From: Prunella strophiata
Taxonomy: Eukaryota; Chordata; Aves; Passeriformes; Prunellidae
DNA length: 64,000 nt
Assembly: GCA_036583965.1 (NCBI GenBank)
Contig: JAZBQD010000027.1
Location: forward strand, 21,441,001 to 21,505,000
Reading direction: 5' to 3'
Both the position numbers and the translations under genes were made by a program. The notes under the pieces were generated by a model. The model ran no database searches and was not told the origin of the DNA. It saw only the letters and a list, made by a program, of their open reading frames with translations. This document shows, one piece after another, positions 13,220 through 25,764 of the stretch (its first letter is position 1; every line of letters begins with the position of its first letter).

Positions 13220-13790
13220 AGAAAATCAGACATAGTCCATTATTCCAAATTCACAGATGATGATCAATAGAAAAAAATGTTTGACTAAACTGCCTGAAAT
13301 GAGATTAAATTTAGAAATGCAAAATGTGAAGTCATACATTTGAATCTAATAAAATTCTAATGTGAGTCACTGATTGAAGGTGATATGGAGCAGGGAGTTA
13401 TCAGGTATTAGCCAGTGCAAAGATGTGTGCCTTTGGCATCATGCAGCTATGGAAAAAACAAACAATCTATCAGAAAATTCATTTCCAACAGTGACAGAGG
13501 AGCACTGCACAAGGCAGGAATGGGATGTCAGTCTGGATTTTTCTGTATGATTACATCCATCTACAGTCAAGAATGGTAAACCCAAACTGGACAAGCTGTA
13601 GAGGAAGACTATTGAGGATAACAATGAGAATGGAAATCCAGCAAGGGAGACTGAAAAGGCTTGGTTCAGTAGCCTGGGCTAAAACAAGAGGAAGAAAACA
13701 AATCAAAAATGTGAACATCAGATTAGAAACTATTCAAACCAAAGGATACTGCTGCAGGAACAGCAAAGGCATGTAAAACAGGCAACAGGC
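13220..13790 (+). mobile_element. Ancient CR1-type LINE remnant
   Basis: Plus-strand similarity to the 3' part of amniote CR1 elements, near the end of the reverse-transcriptase frame, judged from the remembered consensus. The clearest signature is AACTGGACAAGCTGTAGAGG (13581 on), then GAGACTGAAAAGGCTTGG and AGCCTGGGCTAAAACAAGAG. These correspond to the family's conserved block in which a Leu-Lys-x-Leu-Gly-Leu-Phe-Ser-Leu segment is followed by Lys-Arg-Arg. Upstream, TTAGAAATGCAAAATGTGAAG followed by a CATTTG fits the expected order. Frames are broken, so it is dead. It lies antisense to CAMSAP2. Boundaries are approximate. Confidence 0.68.
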
Positions 13791-14068
13791 ACACTTAGGT
13801 AAAAATCAAGAATGAAATTTAAAATCACGTAAAAAAAATGAAATAGTGGGTAAGAAGAGTACAGATTTTCAAGAGTTTGACAGTTTTAAGCTAGAACAAG
13901 ATAAATTCATGAAAGGGATTATATAATTTTATACAATAGTCAACTTCTTGACTTAATGGGAGTCCTTTCTAGTTCTGTATTCCTTCAAGGAAACCTAGAT
14001 TTGAAAGTGAAATGAAGACTTAATGAGAAGAATTGATCTATTTCAGACTACAGAGAACCCTGGAATAC

Positions 14069-14083
14069 TTTTTTTTTTTTTTT
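14069..14083. repeat. Poly-T tract (T15)
   Basis: Uninterrupted run of 15 T on the plus strand (A on the transcribed strand), followed by CTTG. No retroposon body recognised beside it. Confidence 0.85.
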
Positions 14084-15398
14084 CTTGTTAATGCATTTTT
14101 AAGCATTTTTGCATATGTATTTTTATTACCTGCCTTCTCCAGTTTCAGTACAGAACCAAATCCCAGTAAAATTCAACATGCATCAAAAATTGTATTACCT
14201 AAGTACAGGGAAGATGAGCAAAATCTTATTAAAGTGTTTCCAGTCGCTTTGGAGTACCTTTGAATTTACTTCTGAGACAATGACATGCACATTTGTGTCT
14301 CTAGGGAAGATGATGTCAGGACACCTAACAAGAATATTAAAGCTGAAGTTCCAAAGATGAAATGTGCCTTGCCCTGTTGAAAGCAGATGCTGGAGGAAGG
14401 TGCTGGTCACAAGGCACACAAGGCCTTTCAGAGTGTCTGTGTTCCCAGCCATGCTGGAACAGGACAGAGGCACCAGGTGTTACCACAGTCAATACCAGCC
14501 AAGTTCTAACTCTTCCCTAATCACATAGAATAGCATGCATTTGGCTGCAATGTTTATGTAAATTGAAAGTTCTATTTATCAAAATTCTCAAGCTGCAGAA
14601 GAAAGGTGAATGAATGCACCTTTGTGCCTTTCATCTTCAATGCCTCCTGTGCTGGAAGCTCCCTATAAAGTGGTTGTGAATATGAATTCCAGATTTCAGT
14701 CCTTCGCAAGCTCTAAACCTTTCTTCATATTCCTGTATTTCTCAGGATGTTTCTGTATAAGTGTTCCCACGACATCAAAGGTATCATAGAAAGAACACAG
14801 GCAGAAAATGATGGGTGTTAGCTGCCAAGACATTCTACAGCTCTTAGTTGCCAAAAGGAAGGTATAACTTTACCAGGCTGCTGAGCAAAAGAATGAGATG
14901 AAGCTGCTCATCATCAAAGACAATTTCTACTATAAAACAGCATGACAGCAATACATTCTACACAACACATTTTTGGTTATTCTATAAATGATCCAGGTAG
15001 GTCTCAGGTGAATGAAAAGCCCAGAATACAGAGCAACTATTTGCCATGCAGTGAAGATATGCAGAGCCTAACTCTAAACTCTTATATGTTTTATATCTGT
15101 AACTGCTCAGATGCACAAAAAGTACTTATGCAGCTTCAAGAATAAGAGTTTTGCAGGTAGTTTCAAGTATGTTTATTTTACTGTGGCAACATAAAAGCAA
15201 GCACACCAGGGAAGGCCACCTGGTCTCCTTTTATTTAAATGTAAAAAGAAATAGGCACAAAGTTTATATTACACCCACCACATTCAAATCATGCCTGCTG
15301 TGTACTGCATTTAAGCACCTTCCTTCACACAGTTCTCAAACACAAACATTTAAACTTTTATGGCCATGTACACAAGCCAAGAGGCATGCCAGACATAC

Positions 15399-15540
15399 CC
15401 TCCAGTTTAATGATATCTGGGCAGTAGAAGTGGATCAGGGCTGCTAGAGCACAGCCATCTGTGCCATCCTTCAGCAGGTTCTCCACCAATGGAATGCAGG
15501 GCAGCTGCTTCAGCAACGTTTGCTCCTTCCGGTAACGAGC
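15399..15540 (-). CDS. CAMSAP2: CAMSAP2 coding exon 6 (start of calponin-homology domain)
   Basis: 142 bases: 47 codons plus one base. It begins ARYRKEQTLLKQLPCIPLVE and ends CALAALIHFYCPDIIKLE, then a G that joins exon 7 to give Asp. The acceptor is cgaattgtag, whose pyrimidine tract is interrupted by purines, and the donor is gtatgt. This starts the CAMSAP-type calponin-homology (CH) domain; the DGTDGCALAALIHFYCP stretch is the family's characteristic helix region. The only visible changes against the mammalian protein I recall are near the end (DIIKLE for DVVRLE). Since the exon ends in phase 1, it cannot be skipped alone without a frameshift, unlike the three exons upstream. Confidence 0.96.
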
Positions 15541-18500
15541 CTACAATTCGAAATGGAGAAGTTTAGAGAAACAAAGCCTCTGAAACATATGAAGAAACAT
15601 ATTCCTACTGTAGGTTTTACACTGTTAGTGAAAAAGCAGTATTCAAGTAATAGCTGAATATTCTCAGAATTCTATTTCCTAAAACTATTCATGTCATGCT
15701 ACATTTTGAACAGGATAATATAATATCTAATATTCTAATATCTAATAATTATCTTAATAGTATCTAAGAGGAAAGGAACAATGCTAATACTGAGATTAGC
15801 CTTCAAAACTACCAGGTTTTGATGATCTCTCTATAGCACACTAAACTAAATAACATTCTATACCTTAATTAAAATTTACCAGTCATCATTATACAATCAA
15901 AAATTATCTGTGTGCAAACACAGTGAGACAAGTCCTTAGCTACTGCAACTTCAGTTTACTGGCAAGTCATGACTCTGAAGTTAACACACCTAAGTATCTT
16001 GCCCAAAATCTTATTCATATAACTGACTTAATGGCAAATTCAGAAACCAGGAAATCTGCATTTGATCAACTCCATTTTTATTACTAGCGTGTGTAAGCAG
16101 TCATAAACATAGAGAAATATTACTGGTCAACTCTTTTGACCATGCAGTGACCCAGTAATAAATGGAAATATTTCAAAAATCCAGTCAGCATATAAAGAGA
16201 TCATTAGGTTAGAATATCAATATAGCATTTATCTGCAGTGAATATATTTTCAATTTGGTTTTTTTTTTTGTTGTTTTTTTCTTTTTGTGATAGGAGAGGG
16301 GGGCTTACTGAAAAAATGGACTTAACATAATTTCTATTTTTTTCCACTTCTTCCTGGGAAAACAAACAGAAGTGGAATAAAGTGGTATAGATTTTAATTT
16401 GTTATTATTATTTACCAAGACCTTTTTAAAACAGCACTGAAGGGTTACTGCTGTATTTGTACCACAAGAACTACTTACAAGCAGTAGAGTGCTTCTGAGT
16501 TAATCTTATGCCATTTAAATGCATCTATACACCCTGAACTGCAAGTCCCCCTGTAGGGACTCTCAGAAGTCTTTGTGGAAATCACTCTTCCCAGCATGGC
16601 TAACACTGACTGCTCCTACTCTCCACCTTTTGGCTGTGCTGGAGCATTTACAGATGGGACTGTACCAAAACCACTGGTCCAGCTACAGCAACTCTCTCCT
16701 CCTTTGTTTCTGCAGTGAATGAGTGCATGAGCAGGGATGGAGGTTTTATGGGAGGGGTAGGAATTGTTTAAGCCATTTGTGCTCACAAAAAGGTCTGTGG
16801 AACCACAGACTAACCCTGAGGGCTGTACTTACTGTCACTGGATTTCTGTCAAGGATCACGTGGCATTATTTTAGTGAATGTCAGTGTCCCCTAGCTGGCC
16901 TAAGAACTAAAAGCTTCATCTGGCAACAGCAGCCACATCAATTCTAGAAAAATAAAGGGTTTGTACTTGGCCCAGAGAACTTATACCTCAACCAATTAAT
17001 ATTTTAAAAACCCCCTGAGACTTAGTTGTTACTTCATGCTTTTAGTGTAGTTGTATTTGTGTGCCAAATACGCTTTATAAAAATGAAAATCCCCTTTTTG
17101 TGTGCTAGAGGAAACATTAACACCAAACAAAAATCATGTTCCTGTTATGCATTATTAATACTCTTTTCTCTATGTTCTTAATACTCCCTAGTATCTCTAA
17201 TGAAATAGGCCAATTATAATTGCAATGAAAGTTTAATCTCTCTCACTCTATGGCAATCCAGTGACCCACTATAATGAAAATGCTCTCAGTTTCAAATTCC
17301 ATGTTATTATGTCCATGTATGACCTCCTCAACATGACTGAAATTAAGTCTATGATTAAGCATCAATAATGGTATCAGATACAGGATATAGATGGACTGAA
17401 CATCATGATTCTACAAGCTCTGTTTAATTTATATGTTCTTTTGAATAGTATCTTTTAATGGAGTATTCAAAAATATTTGAAATTGACAATATAGTGGTGT
17501 TGCATAGTAAATCCCGTGAAAAGTACACTGCACTTTGAAGATGCCTTCACTGGCCTCATGAACAGTGCCCACCCATGCTAGAAACTGTGTCATATCCTTG
17601 AAGTGGACAGAGAGGATTTAAGTCATTGTAGAGAATTCCAGGCACATTACTTCAGGAAAGATAAACTCATACAACCTGATCTGCTAGGTTCATTTCTGTA
17701 TAGCAGGCATCAAGTTTCAATTTGGTTGAAAAGATAAAAGAAATTATACTGAAAAAATGAAAGACACTGGTAATTGCACTGCATTTTAAATAAACTTTCA
17801 TTTGAAGAATCTCTTCTCATCAGCTGCAGTGTTTGCTACTAAATACATACATATCCAATAATGCAAAAGATGAACTTCTACATTATAAAGCTCTAGAGCT
17901 AATTGAAACATAAATGCTAATACAGGCATCTCGTTTGTGAGATCCTAAACCATCCTGATTTAGCCTCTTTGAGCTTATTCCACTTAACCTAGTCTAGGTA
18001 TAGTTGAGACACTAGCCTAGAAACAAGGTCAGCTAAAGATGAACCAACAGCACATCAGCTACTCTGTCATAAGTGCTTGTGTGTATTCAGAGCTAATCAT
18101 TAACTATGAATGCTCTTACACATTTACCATACAGTAGATAACATGTTATAAATGTACTTATCAGAGTTTTTAGCTGCCTCTCTGCTCAGGAATATCTGTC
18201 ACTATGAAATGTGCTCTATTCTAAAGGGGAGAGACAGAAGACTACCTGAAATGATAGAGCAGCCTGAGTATTATCAGTAGCAATTGGGGTTTAACTGCAT
18301 CTCTACTGAGCTAACAACACAAATTAACATAAATACCACTAATTCAAGTTGTTTACAGATAACTGGCAGGCAAACTGGAGTTAGCTTCTCAACAGATGGA
18401 GTATTTTAGAGCTGAATATCATTTTTATGCAAAGGAAGATACTCACTAGTAAACCAACACCATAGACAAAAACAACACTAGACATTCTGAAACTGTTTTT

Positions 18501-19673
18501 AAGTAGCTTTTGACAAAATAAGACAAAAAACATTGTGATATCATGGTCCATCTTATATTTTTTCTGCATTATTCCCTCCAATTAGTTACACTCCCTTAAC
18601 TCCAAAACAAAAATTAAAGGGCTGTACTGTGAAGAGCAGAGCATTTGTGTGTGTGTCACAGCTGTAATAGATACCTTTACAGAGCAATTGCCCACAGAGA
18701 CTGTCAGGAGTCTGAACACTGCTCAGGCTGCTGGAGACAGTACTTCTAAATTACTTTTCCAGACACAGTATTTTTTCTTGTTGCCTACATGCAACTGCCT
18801 TGTTATTTTAATTTTCTTTTGCAATGTAAGAACAGTGTTTCATTAGTTATGGCAACAAATATTTGAGAGACTGCTAGATCAATTATTTGGTAATCTTTAG
18901 AGCAATGATAGATGGGAATTAGTTCTTTGGATTTCAGATCAGAAGTATGCAATTCTGCATATACCTGAACAGCTGTTCCCAGCCAAACCTTGCTGAATAA
19001 ACAACCTAAATGCACATCAAGTGTGAATTCCTACACGATAGAGGAAAATATTGATAACCCCAAGGTGACACAGCACAGAGAAAACAAACTTAATACTATT
19101 GGAGACATGAAAAAAAATTTTTTTGTTACTTTTAGTGAAATTATAGTCTCACTAAAAGTAGGCTGCTTTGGGTCATTTTGTGTGGGGAGAGATTAACAGC
19201 AGTCTTAAATCAGCTGAAAAAATGGGGAATTCTAGATGAATGGTGTAATGATTGCATATGCTTAGAATAAATAAGATTTCAGATTGCATGCAGCATCAAC
19301 AATCAAAAACTACTTCTGCAAGTCTCTTTTTAGAAGACAATTGGTATCAAATAGTATGTGTTTACTGAAAGTTTAAGAAAAAGTAATTTATAAATGTTCA
19401 TTGGATATGAGTTAATAACAGGTAGCACTGCCTTGTACAAACCCACTGACTGCTTGAAAAGTGATTCCTTATCCAGCATCATATCTCACATTTCTTTTGC
19501 ACAGATTACCTTGCAAAACAGGCTTCTGCAGGTATGCACTCCTTTGCAGGGCAATCTCTTATAAAATGATCTCATACAGATAAATGAAATGAATGATTAG
19601 ACCAGCATGACATGGACAAAGCCATTCCCAAAATAAGCAATTTGTTCAAAGTGAAGCAGTTGGGCAAACTTAC
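15541..19673 (-). other. CAMSAP2 intron 5
   Basis: 4133 bases between microexon 5 and exon 6. It contains a T-rich stretch at 16258-16287 and a perfect 12-base inverted repeat at 19127-19160, the latter about 510 bases downstream of the microexon donor in transcript sense. Short frames near 16519-16947 have no recognisable product. Confidence 0.85.
19127..19160. repeat. Perfect 12-base inverted repeat
   Basis: TACTTTTAGTGA (19127-19138) and TCACTAAAAGTA (19149-19160) are exact reverse complements, separated by 10 bases. In RNA this would form a 12-pair hairpin. It is in intron 5, downstream of the microexon. Confidence 0.85.
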
Positions 19674-19706
19674 AGGAACCAGTTTCCAAAACCATTTGGT
19701 AGGAGA
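19674..19706 (-). CDS. CAMSAP2: CAMSAP2 33-base microexon 5 (SPTKWFWKLVP)
   Basis: 33 bases encoding 11 residues, SPTKWFWKLVP, with phase 0 at both ends. It is too short for ORF prediction and was found by searching for the expected insert between ...AGGQK (exon 4) and ARYRKEQ... (exon 6). The donor is a consensus gtaagt. The acceptor, cctctgaag, has A at -3 instead of a pyrimidine and should be weak. Upstream is an unusually long pyrimidine tract. The encoded segment is aromatic and basic (W, F, W, two K) and sits just before the calponin-homology domain. Related sequence exists in CAMSAP1 (SPSKWYWKLVP, from memory), so the exon is ancient. From established knowledge of the gene, mammalian CAMSAP2 isoforms differ by this segment; alternative use in this species is inferred. 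Confidence 0.92.
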
Positions 19707-19771
19707 CTTCAGAGGAAGCAGTAGGAAAAAAGGATAAAAGCAAAAAGCAAAGGAAAAAAAAAAAAAAAAAG
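19707..19771 (-). promoter_or_regulatory. Extended polypyrimidine tract and UGC motifs before microexon 5
   Basis: On the minus strand the 65 bases before the microexon acceptor are almost all pyrimidine. A T17 run (19754-19770) is followed by TTTGCTTTTTGCTTTTATCC, then TTTTTTCCTACTGCTTCCTC and the TGAAG acceptor. TGC triplets fall at 19740-19742, 19747-19749 and 19718-19720. U-rich tracts bind PTB proteins, and UGC motifs close to a weak acceptor are the signature of SRRM4 (nSR100)-activated neural microexons. That pattern is visible here; its use as a regulatory element is inference. Confidence 0.55.
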
Positions 19772-21637
19772 GAACATTTTATCAGATTTCATAAATTACT
19801 TTTATAAAGCAATTTTCTTAAACATTCTCAGTTTTGTATAACAGTGAGTTGTAATTTAATGGCAAGCATAAGTGCACTGTAACCTCTGCATATTGAGCTA
19901 ATTAGCAGCAATAACACTGGAGAAAAATGTCTGCACTCTTTGTAGATCAACATTATAATTTTCCCACATGAACAGCTAAGATTGTCAGATCAATGCAGTT
20001 TTATGAAATGCTTTCACACATCTAATTGTACTCTACATATGCAATCCGACTGAAGAATTCATTTGAGACTTGAAGTCATGATATCACAAGTATCAAAATG
20101 AACTCCAGCAGCACACATGGGGAAGCAGGGAAGCTAAAGCAATGGAAAAAGGATAAACACACTGTAGTTGAGTACACCCAACTGCACTGAAGCTTGTGTT
20201 AGTTTCTTCAAGCCAAACAGTAACATTCAACAATATTTTTAAACAATCATATGACAGTTTTCAGGACAACAAGAGGTACAGGCAGTTATATTTTTACAAT
20301 GACAAATCACATTAGCACCAGCTGCATGATGTGCAATGACCTGAAATGTAGATGGAGTTTTGACTACTGGCAGAGGAATTATCAGAACTAATATATAAAC
20401 CTCTAAACTCCTACACAATCAAAAAAATACTAATCTGAAGCACACTGATTTTTTCTGCAGTTCTGTGCACTACTTTGGCATAATGCTTCTAGTATTAAGA
20501 ATAAAAATATTATGTACCAGTACTATAAATACACTACAGAAAATGTCACCACTCTATTGATTTCATTGTAGAAAAATAAAAATCAAACCCATTACCAAAG
20601 TGCAGGAAAGAATTTATTTTGTTTTTAATGAAGATAAATATTTTCTGGAAATGGTAAAAATGTAGTTTAAAACTACCATGGATCAAACTGCTATGAAACC
20701 TTATTATTTTATGCAGTTGTTCAAATACTGTGCTTCTATAAATCCTTGAAAAGCAACTGTAGTAACTGATACAGAGCTTTTATGAAAATAAGCTATTGTG
20801 CACTAATGGGTGTGCAGCTAGTAACACAGCTATTCTCAACATCCTTCTCCTCCATTCCAGTGGATTGTATCAGGAAAGAATCCCAAAGGCACTTAGAAGA
20901 AATCAACTACAAGATGCATGTCAGTGTGTGGCTCTGGACATTTCTGTCACACCCTTTACACAGGATTCTGTTTCTCTTAATCTTACTGAAAAATAGTCAG
21001 TGTATGGAAAACCAGGGAAATTTGAAAACAAATTATCTTAATTTTCAACTGCAATCAGGAATCCTAAACTGTATCATAAAGCAGGGTTTTGGCTAAATTG
21101 GCTGAGATCAGACCTAGGCTGCCTATTATTCTATTTAACACTGACAGGAACATTGTTCTTGCATTGATCAAAGTTCAGTGTATTTCAGACCTGGACTCAA
21201 AAAGTCCACCAATGTCTATTTAATGCTAGGCTGAAGAAGTTCTCTTTGGAAAGAATCACACATTCATTTCAATTCCAAAGACCAGCTCTCCCTAACAGTG
21301 ACAACTCAAAACTAGTAATCCAATATATATTTTTATTTTTCCACTTGGTTGAAACTGTGATTGAGATGACTATGAATATGCTTCAAAGGAGCAAAAGACT
21401 TTTAAAATTTAAATTCAAACATACCATAAGATTTATAAATATACATTTTCTAAGGCCACATAAAGGAAAAGATATTAAAGAAAAGCTGAAGTCTCTTGGA
21501 CTGCCTGGGAATTCAGTGGCTGTTGAACTGTCACTTCAGATTAGCAAGAATAAACTTTTTTGCCCTGGAACTTCACAAAAATCAGTCACTAGGAAACAAA
21601 CTAAGCAGAGAATCCTGGTTGACTCCTTCCCAATGTT

Positions 21638-21702
21638 TAAAACAACAACAAAACCAAAATAAAACCCCACAAAACAACCAACCAAACAAACAAACAAAAA
21701 AA
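21638..21702. repeat. A/C-rich low-complexity tract
   Basis: Imperfect AAAC and CCAA repeats including several consecutive CAAA units. It could be the degraded A-rich tail of an old retroelement or simple sequence; no element body was identified. Confidence 0.75.
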
Positions 21703-24700
21703 GCTGAAAGAACAAAATAGCCCCTCAGGTTGAGAGTCTATGATTTTACACTACTGACTTTTTATCCCCCCTAACAAAAAGTTTGAAACATAGGCTATGA
21801 TAAATTTATTTCCACATAAACTCATCCTATGGTGCCAAAACACTGACAGTCATTGCCTTTCATGAACTGCTTGTTTCTGCTATCTTCCTTGCACCATCAT
21901 TTGTGTTCATGCAGCTGTGCACTGATTGCATCAAGAAGCTGATTCTGCTGCAAACTTTTCTTCTTGACAGGTTAGCTTTTGGTAGCAGTGTGGATTTATG
22001 AAACATTAAATTCTAGTGGAAAGTGGAACTACAGTGTTAGTGTTTTACCTTCACACAAGAGGTTGCACTGTTTAAACTGATCTTACCAAAGTCAGAAGAA
22101 TTCAGGTACTTAAATGAAGTTACATTTGTTTCTCTCAGAGCATTTGCATTTGACATAAATCTGTTAAGACTGATTCAGTCTAAACCACAGAAGCAGACAG
22201 AAGAACATGTTTTTGGGAAAGCTCCAACTACACTGAAAACCAGCAATTTAACCAGTGCAACTGTACATTCACTACATATTACTCAGTGGAAGTCTGAAAA
22301 TCAAAGCTATTTACTACAAAACTTGAAATCCTAATTCTGAAAAGAGATGCAGAGACTCTACCAGAAAAAGATGAGGTTACCACAAATCACCAGCTGATCA
22401 AGGTCCACAGAGGACTACCTGGAACTAAAAATCATACACACTCCTTCCTCTCTTATCTTCTACAGACAGCTAGTATCAGAAGACAGGGAAAGAAAACAAA
22501 AGCAACCTCATAATCTGTTAATACTGATTTTATCTATCCAGACACAGAAAACAGGTATATTTTATAATTTGTAGTATCCAGTAATCTGTATGTGATGTTT
22601 AAACCTTGATTCACCATAGTTCTATAACAACACAGTAACACAGTTTGGCAGGCTTGAGGGCAACTCTGAAATTCTTTTTCACAACTGATTAATTTACAAA
22701 TGTGTAACTGTAGGAAATCATGACATTATTTTAAATTTTACATGTTAACTTTATTTCACCTTATAGGTACCTAATTTTCCTGCTTCTTGGCCAGAAATTA
22801 AACCTAAAGAAGAGCTTTCCCTATTGTCTAAAATTATGTATTCTTCCCATGTTTGCTTGGCCATCTCTAATCAGCAGAAGGGGCATTCAGAATTTAAATT
22901 TAGTTCAGGTTCAAGACGTGACCATACCTTGGAAACCCTGAAACTTAAATAAACAAAGGTTTTGTCTAGAAAAGGAGATAGCTTCTTAAATTTTCATATG
23001 GAGTTCACCATTTGAACTGCTAAATGCCTTGGTAACATGGAGAACAGAAATTTAAAAGCCCCAGGCTGAAAATGATGGTGGAAGCCAGAAAAGCTGAACA
23101 ATGGATAATTCCAGTTCCCCTTCACGCTAAGTTTTAAAAAACAAATAGAAGCAGCAGTTAGAAATTTTAAAACATCAAAGAAAGAAAATAAAATAATTCA
23201 GATACTAACAATTAAGCTACAACTGTAGTGTGAGCATAGAAAATGCTAAGCATAATTTAATTTTTCTAAAAATGGAAAATCACGTAGTAGGGCTTTAGTT
23301 GATACAAAGGAAGAATTTAATTCACCTCTACTCACCTTTTTTAAATCTAAGAATACCTATTGTTACTAATAATTGAAGTCAAGCACAACATGCAATGGAA
23401 AATTTTGTATGTATTTCAACAAGACCCAAACCTGGTACAGGAATTCAGCTGCAGTTATTTCCCAGCTTTGCTGAGTGCAGAGGTAAGGCCAATGCCATCA
23501 GTGGTTCTGTGCTTTTAGAGGAGGAATACATGATGCAATATGGAGACAGATAATCAGTGTAAAACACCTGGCCATCTGGGAATGAACACTAAGAGATGCC
23601 ACATGATAATTTAACAAAAACTCTTGTTAAAAATGCTGGCAAACTTGATTTGATGCAATGGACTCATTCAATGCATCTGCATTAGTTTTCCTTGTAAAGC
23701 CAGCATTCAGTAAAACCCTCAGTTAAGAAATTCAGGGTTTAGTTGGGATGTTTCATATGTTCCTAAACCTCAGATGTTTGCATGCATGCAGTGACCATTA
23801 CCTTTAGGAAGAGTAAGTGGAAACTTGGGAATACTGTGAGACATATGACTAAAAGAAAAGCTGAGATATCAGAGCAGTAAATTAACCATCAGTTGAACAG
23901 GTTCTCAAAGAAAACCTGGAGTTAAATAATCCTCATGCTAATACAACCCCCAAGCACAGAATACCTTACTTGACAATGTAATTTATGCAGCTGATTCCCC
24001 AGTGAGGCAAAAAACATAACACCTACCTGGGAGAATAGTATCAAAAATTCAGTGTACAGAAGAGAGGGCTTTAAATATACATTCTTTCAATGATATGGCA
24101 ACTGTTGCATTTTGCTATTTTGCCAATGCATTTGTACCTTGGCCAACAAAACCTGGCTCTTCTGTTCTGTTACAGCTTCACAATTCATCTAAAACACCAC
24201 AATACTATATTTTGGGTGAATGTGTTATTCCCCTGAGTCCATTTATAGGATCAGTTACAGACTATACAAATCTTTCAATAATTGATTTTAAAATGTTTAC
24301 AGTGAAGATAAATTATAAACTAAAAAATTATCCTTTTATTGCTAATATAAGTTGTAAAATATAAGTGAAAATAAATATTACTGAATTTTTACAAATAGAA
24401 ATAATTTTATGAAATTGCTCTGATAATAGTTTTCACTTTGATATATATTTGTTAATCATACTAAGTTTCTCATGCAGTTTTGACTTTCAAAATTGCTCTT
24501 ATCTTTCCAAGTGACCTACAAACCACATAAAACATCCTACTATTATTTTCAGGAAAAAGAAAAACCACTAGAGGACAGAGGAACACAGGTTATCTCCCCA
24601 GCCTGTTTACTTTGTCTTATCTAAATTTGAGAAATGAACTTGCCAAGGACATCTTATTCTCCAGATTTCTATGCTACTATCACCACTAAACACAGCTTAA

Positions 24701-25680
24701 ATTTTCCATGGCAGGGTATATGCACCAGGGTCACACTATTATTGTAAGAACCACCATTTTCTTTTGCTGAGTCACATTAGCCTTCATTGGCATTCCTTAT
24801 ATTAAAAAACCCCTACAAATGCAAAGATATTCACTACACTCATGTTTTTTGAAGCTGAGCATCTAATCCAGGCTGGTAACCTGCCACTCAGAGCAGCACT
24901 GAAAAGGAGGCAGCAGCTTAGGTGAGAATAGGCCAGGCTGGGAAGGAGGATTACAGTCTTGCAGCAGCTTGGAAATCTGCTCTGCATTCATGGGCAGGGA
25001 TAAGGCCAAAAGGTGCTCAGACTGATTACCAATTCTTCAGTAATAGTTACATCACAACAGGGTAAAGGATCTTTCTGAAGCAAGGAATGTTACATACTCT
25101 GCAACTGTCTGCTATCCCTATGTATTTTGATGGGCACATAATGCTACTTAATTAACTGAGCTCTGCAAACAAAAGAAAAAAAAATCCTGTTAGGAAAGGG
25201 AATCAAACATGATCTGTTTTTATTGTATAGATAATAAAACCTGTAATCAACCAGTATTTTGGATCACAGCCAGAGAAGTCCTTCCCATGATATCACATAC
25301 AGATCTCTCTTTTGACATTTATGCAATACACAAGGAAAAAACTGTTAAAAACCATGAAAAAAGGTTCTGGTCTTTTTCATATCAGATCTATGTGGAGTTT
25401 TAACTGACTCAAAAATATTCATAATTCTTAAATTCCTTAGCACTAATGTAACAGATGTTCGCCTGCTGTCAAAGAATTATTTGTCAGAAAGGACAACTGG
25501 CTATAAAAAGTACAACTCTGCTAGTTTTATGTTTAAATGTATATTTTCATGAAAGTGATAAAACTAATAACGAAATGAATACTACAAGTTTGCTTTCTTT
25601 AACAAGCAGTTAAAAGCTCAATGTCTGCAATGTCTGTTTATAGTTATTCTTGCTTAAAATATTTTAACTCCTCCACCTAC

Positions 25681-25764
25681 CTTCTGACCTCCTGCAGATT
25701 CTGCACTGTGATGCTCTTTTAGTTTTTGTTCTTGCTCCATAATGTCTTTCAAATGTTCATTTAC
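25681..25764 (-). CDS. CAMSAP2: CAMSAP2 coding exon 4
   Basis: 84 bases, 28 codons, phase 0-0. The product starts VNEHLKDIMEQEQKLKEHHS and ends AESAGGQK. The acceptor is attttttctctag, with a strong T-rich tract, and the donor gtaggt. The N-terminal half is charged and probably helical (DIMEQEQKLKEHH); the C-terminal half is a small-residue linker leading into either the microexon or directly into the calponin-homology domain. The linker (HSAESAGGQK) is the most variable part against the mammalian sequence I remember. Skipping would preserve frame. Confidence 0.95.

Larger units (their letters stand above)
12275..15398 (-). other. CAMSAP2 intron 6
   Basis: 3124 bases. The central part holds an old CR1 LINE relic (13220-13790), and a T15 run lies at 14069-14083. 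The remainder shows nothing recognisable. Confidence 0.85.
19707..25680 (-). other. CAMSAP2 intron 4
   Basis: 5974 bases between exon 4 and the microexon. It holds the long pyrimidine tract just before the microexon, an A/C-rich low-complexity stretch at 21638-21702, and a 138-codon open frame (21246-21662, plus strand) that has no recognisable domain and runs into the A/C-rich stretch. No interspersed repeat identified. Confidence 0.85.

Noticed and set aside
21246..21662. 138-codon plus-strand frame, the longest intronic open frame (with an unspliced frame of equal length overlapping exon 2)
   Set aside because: It has no recognisable domain, its composition follows the AT-rich background, and it ends in a low-complexity Lys/Thr tail from an A/C-rich tract. 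It lies antisense inside intron 4, with no splice or promoter context.
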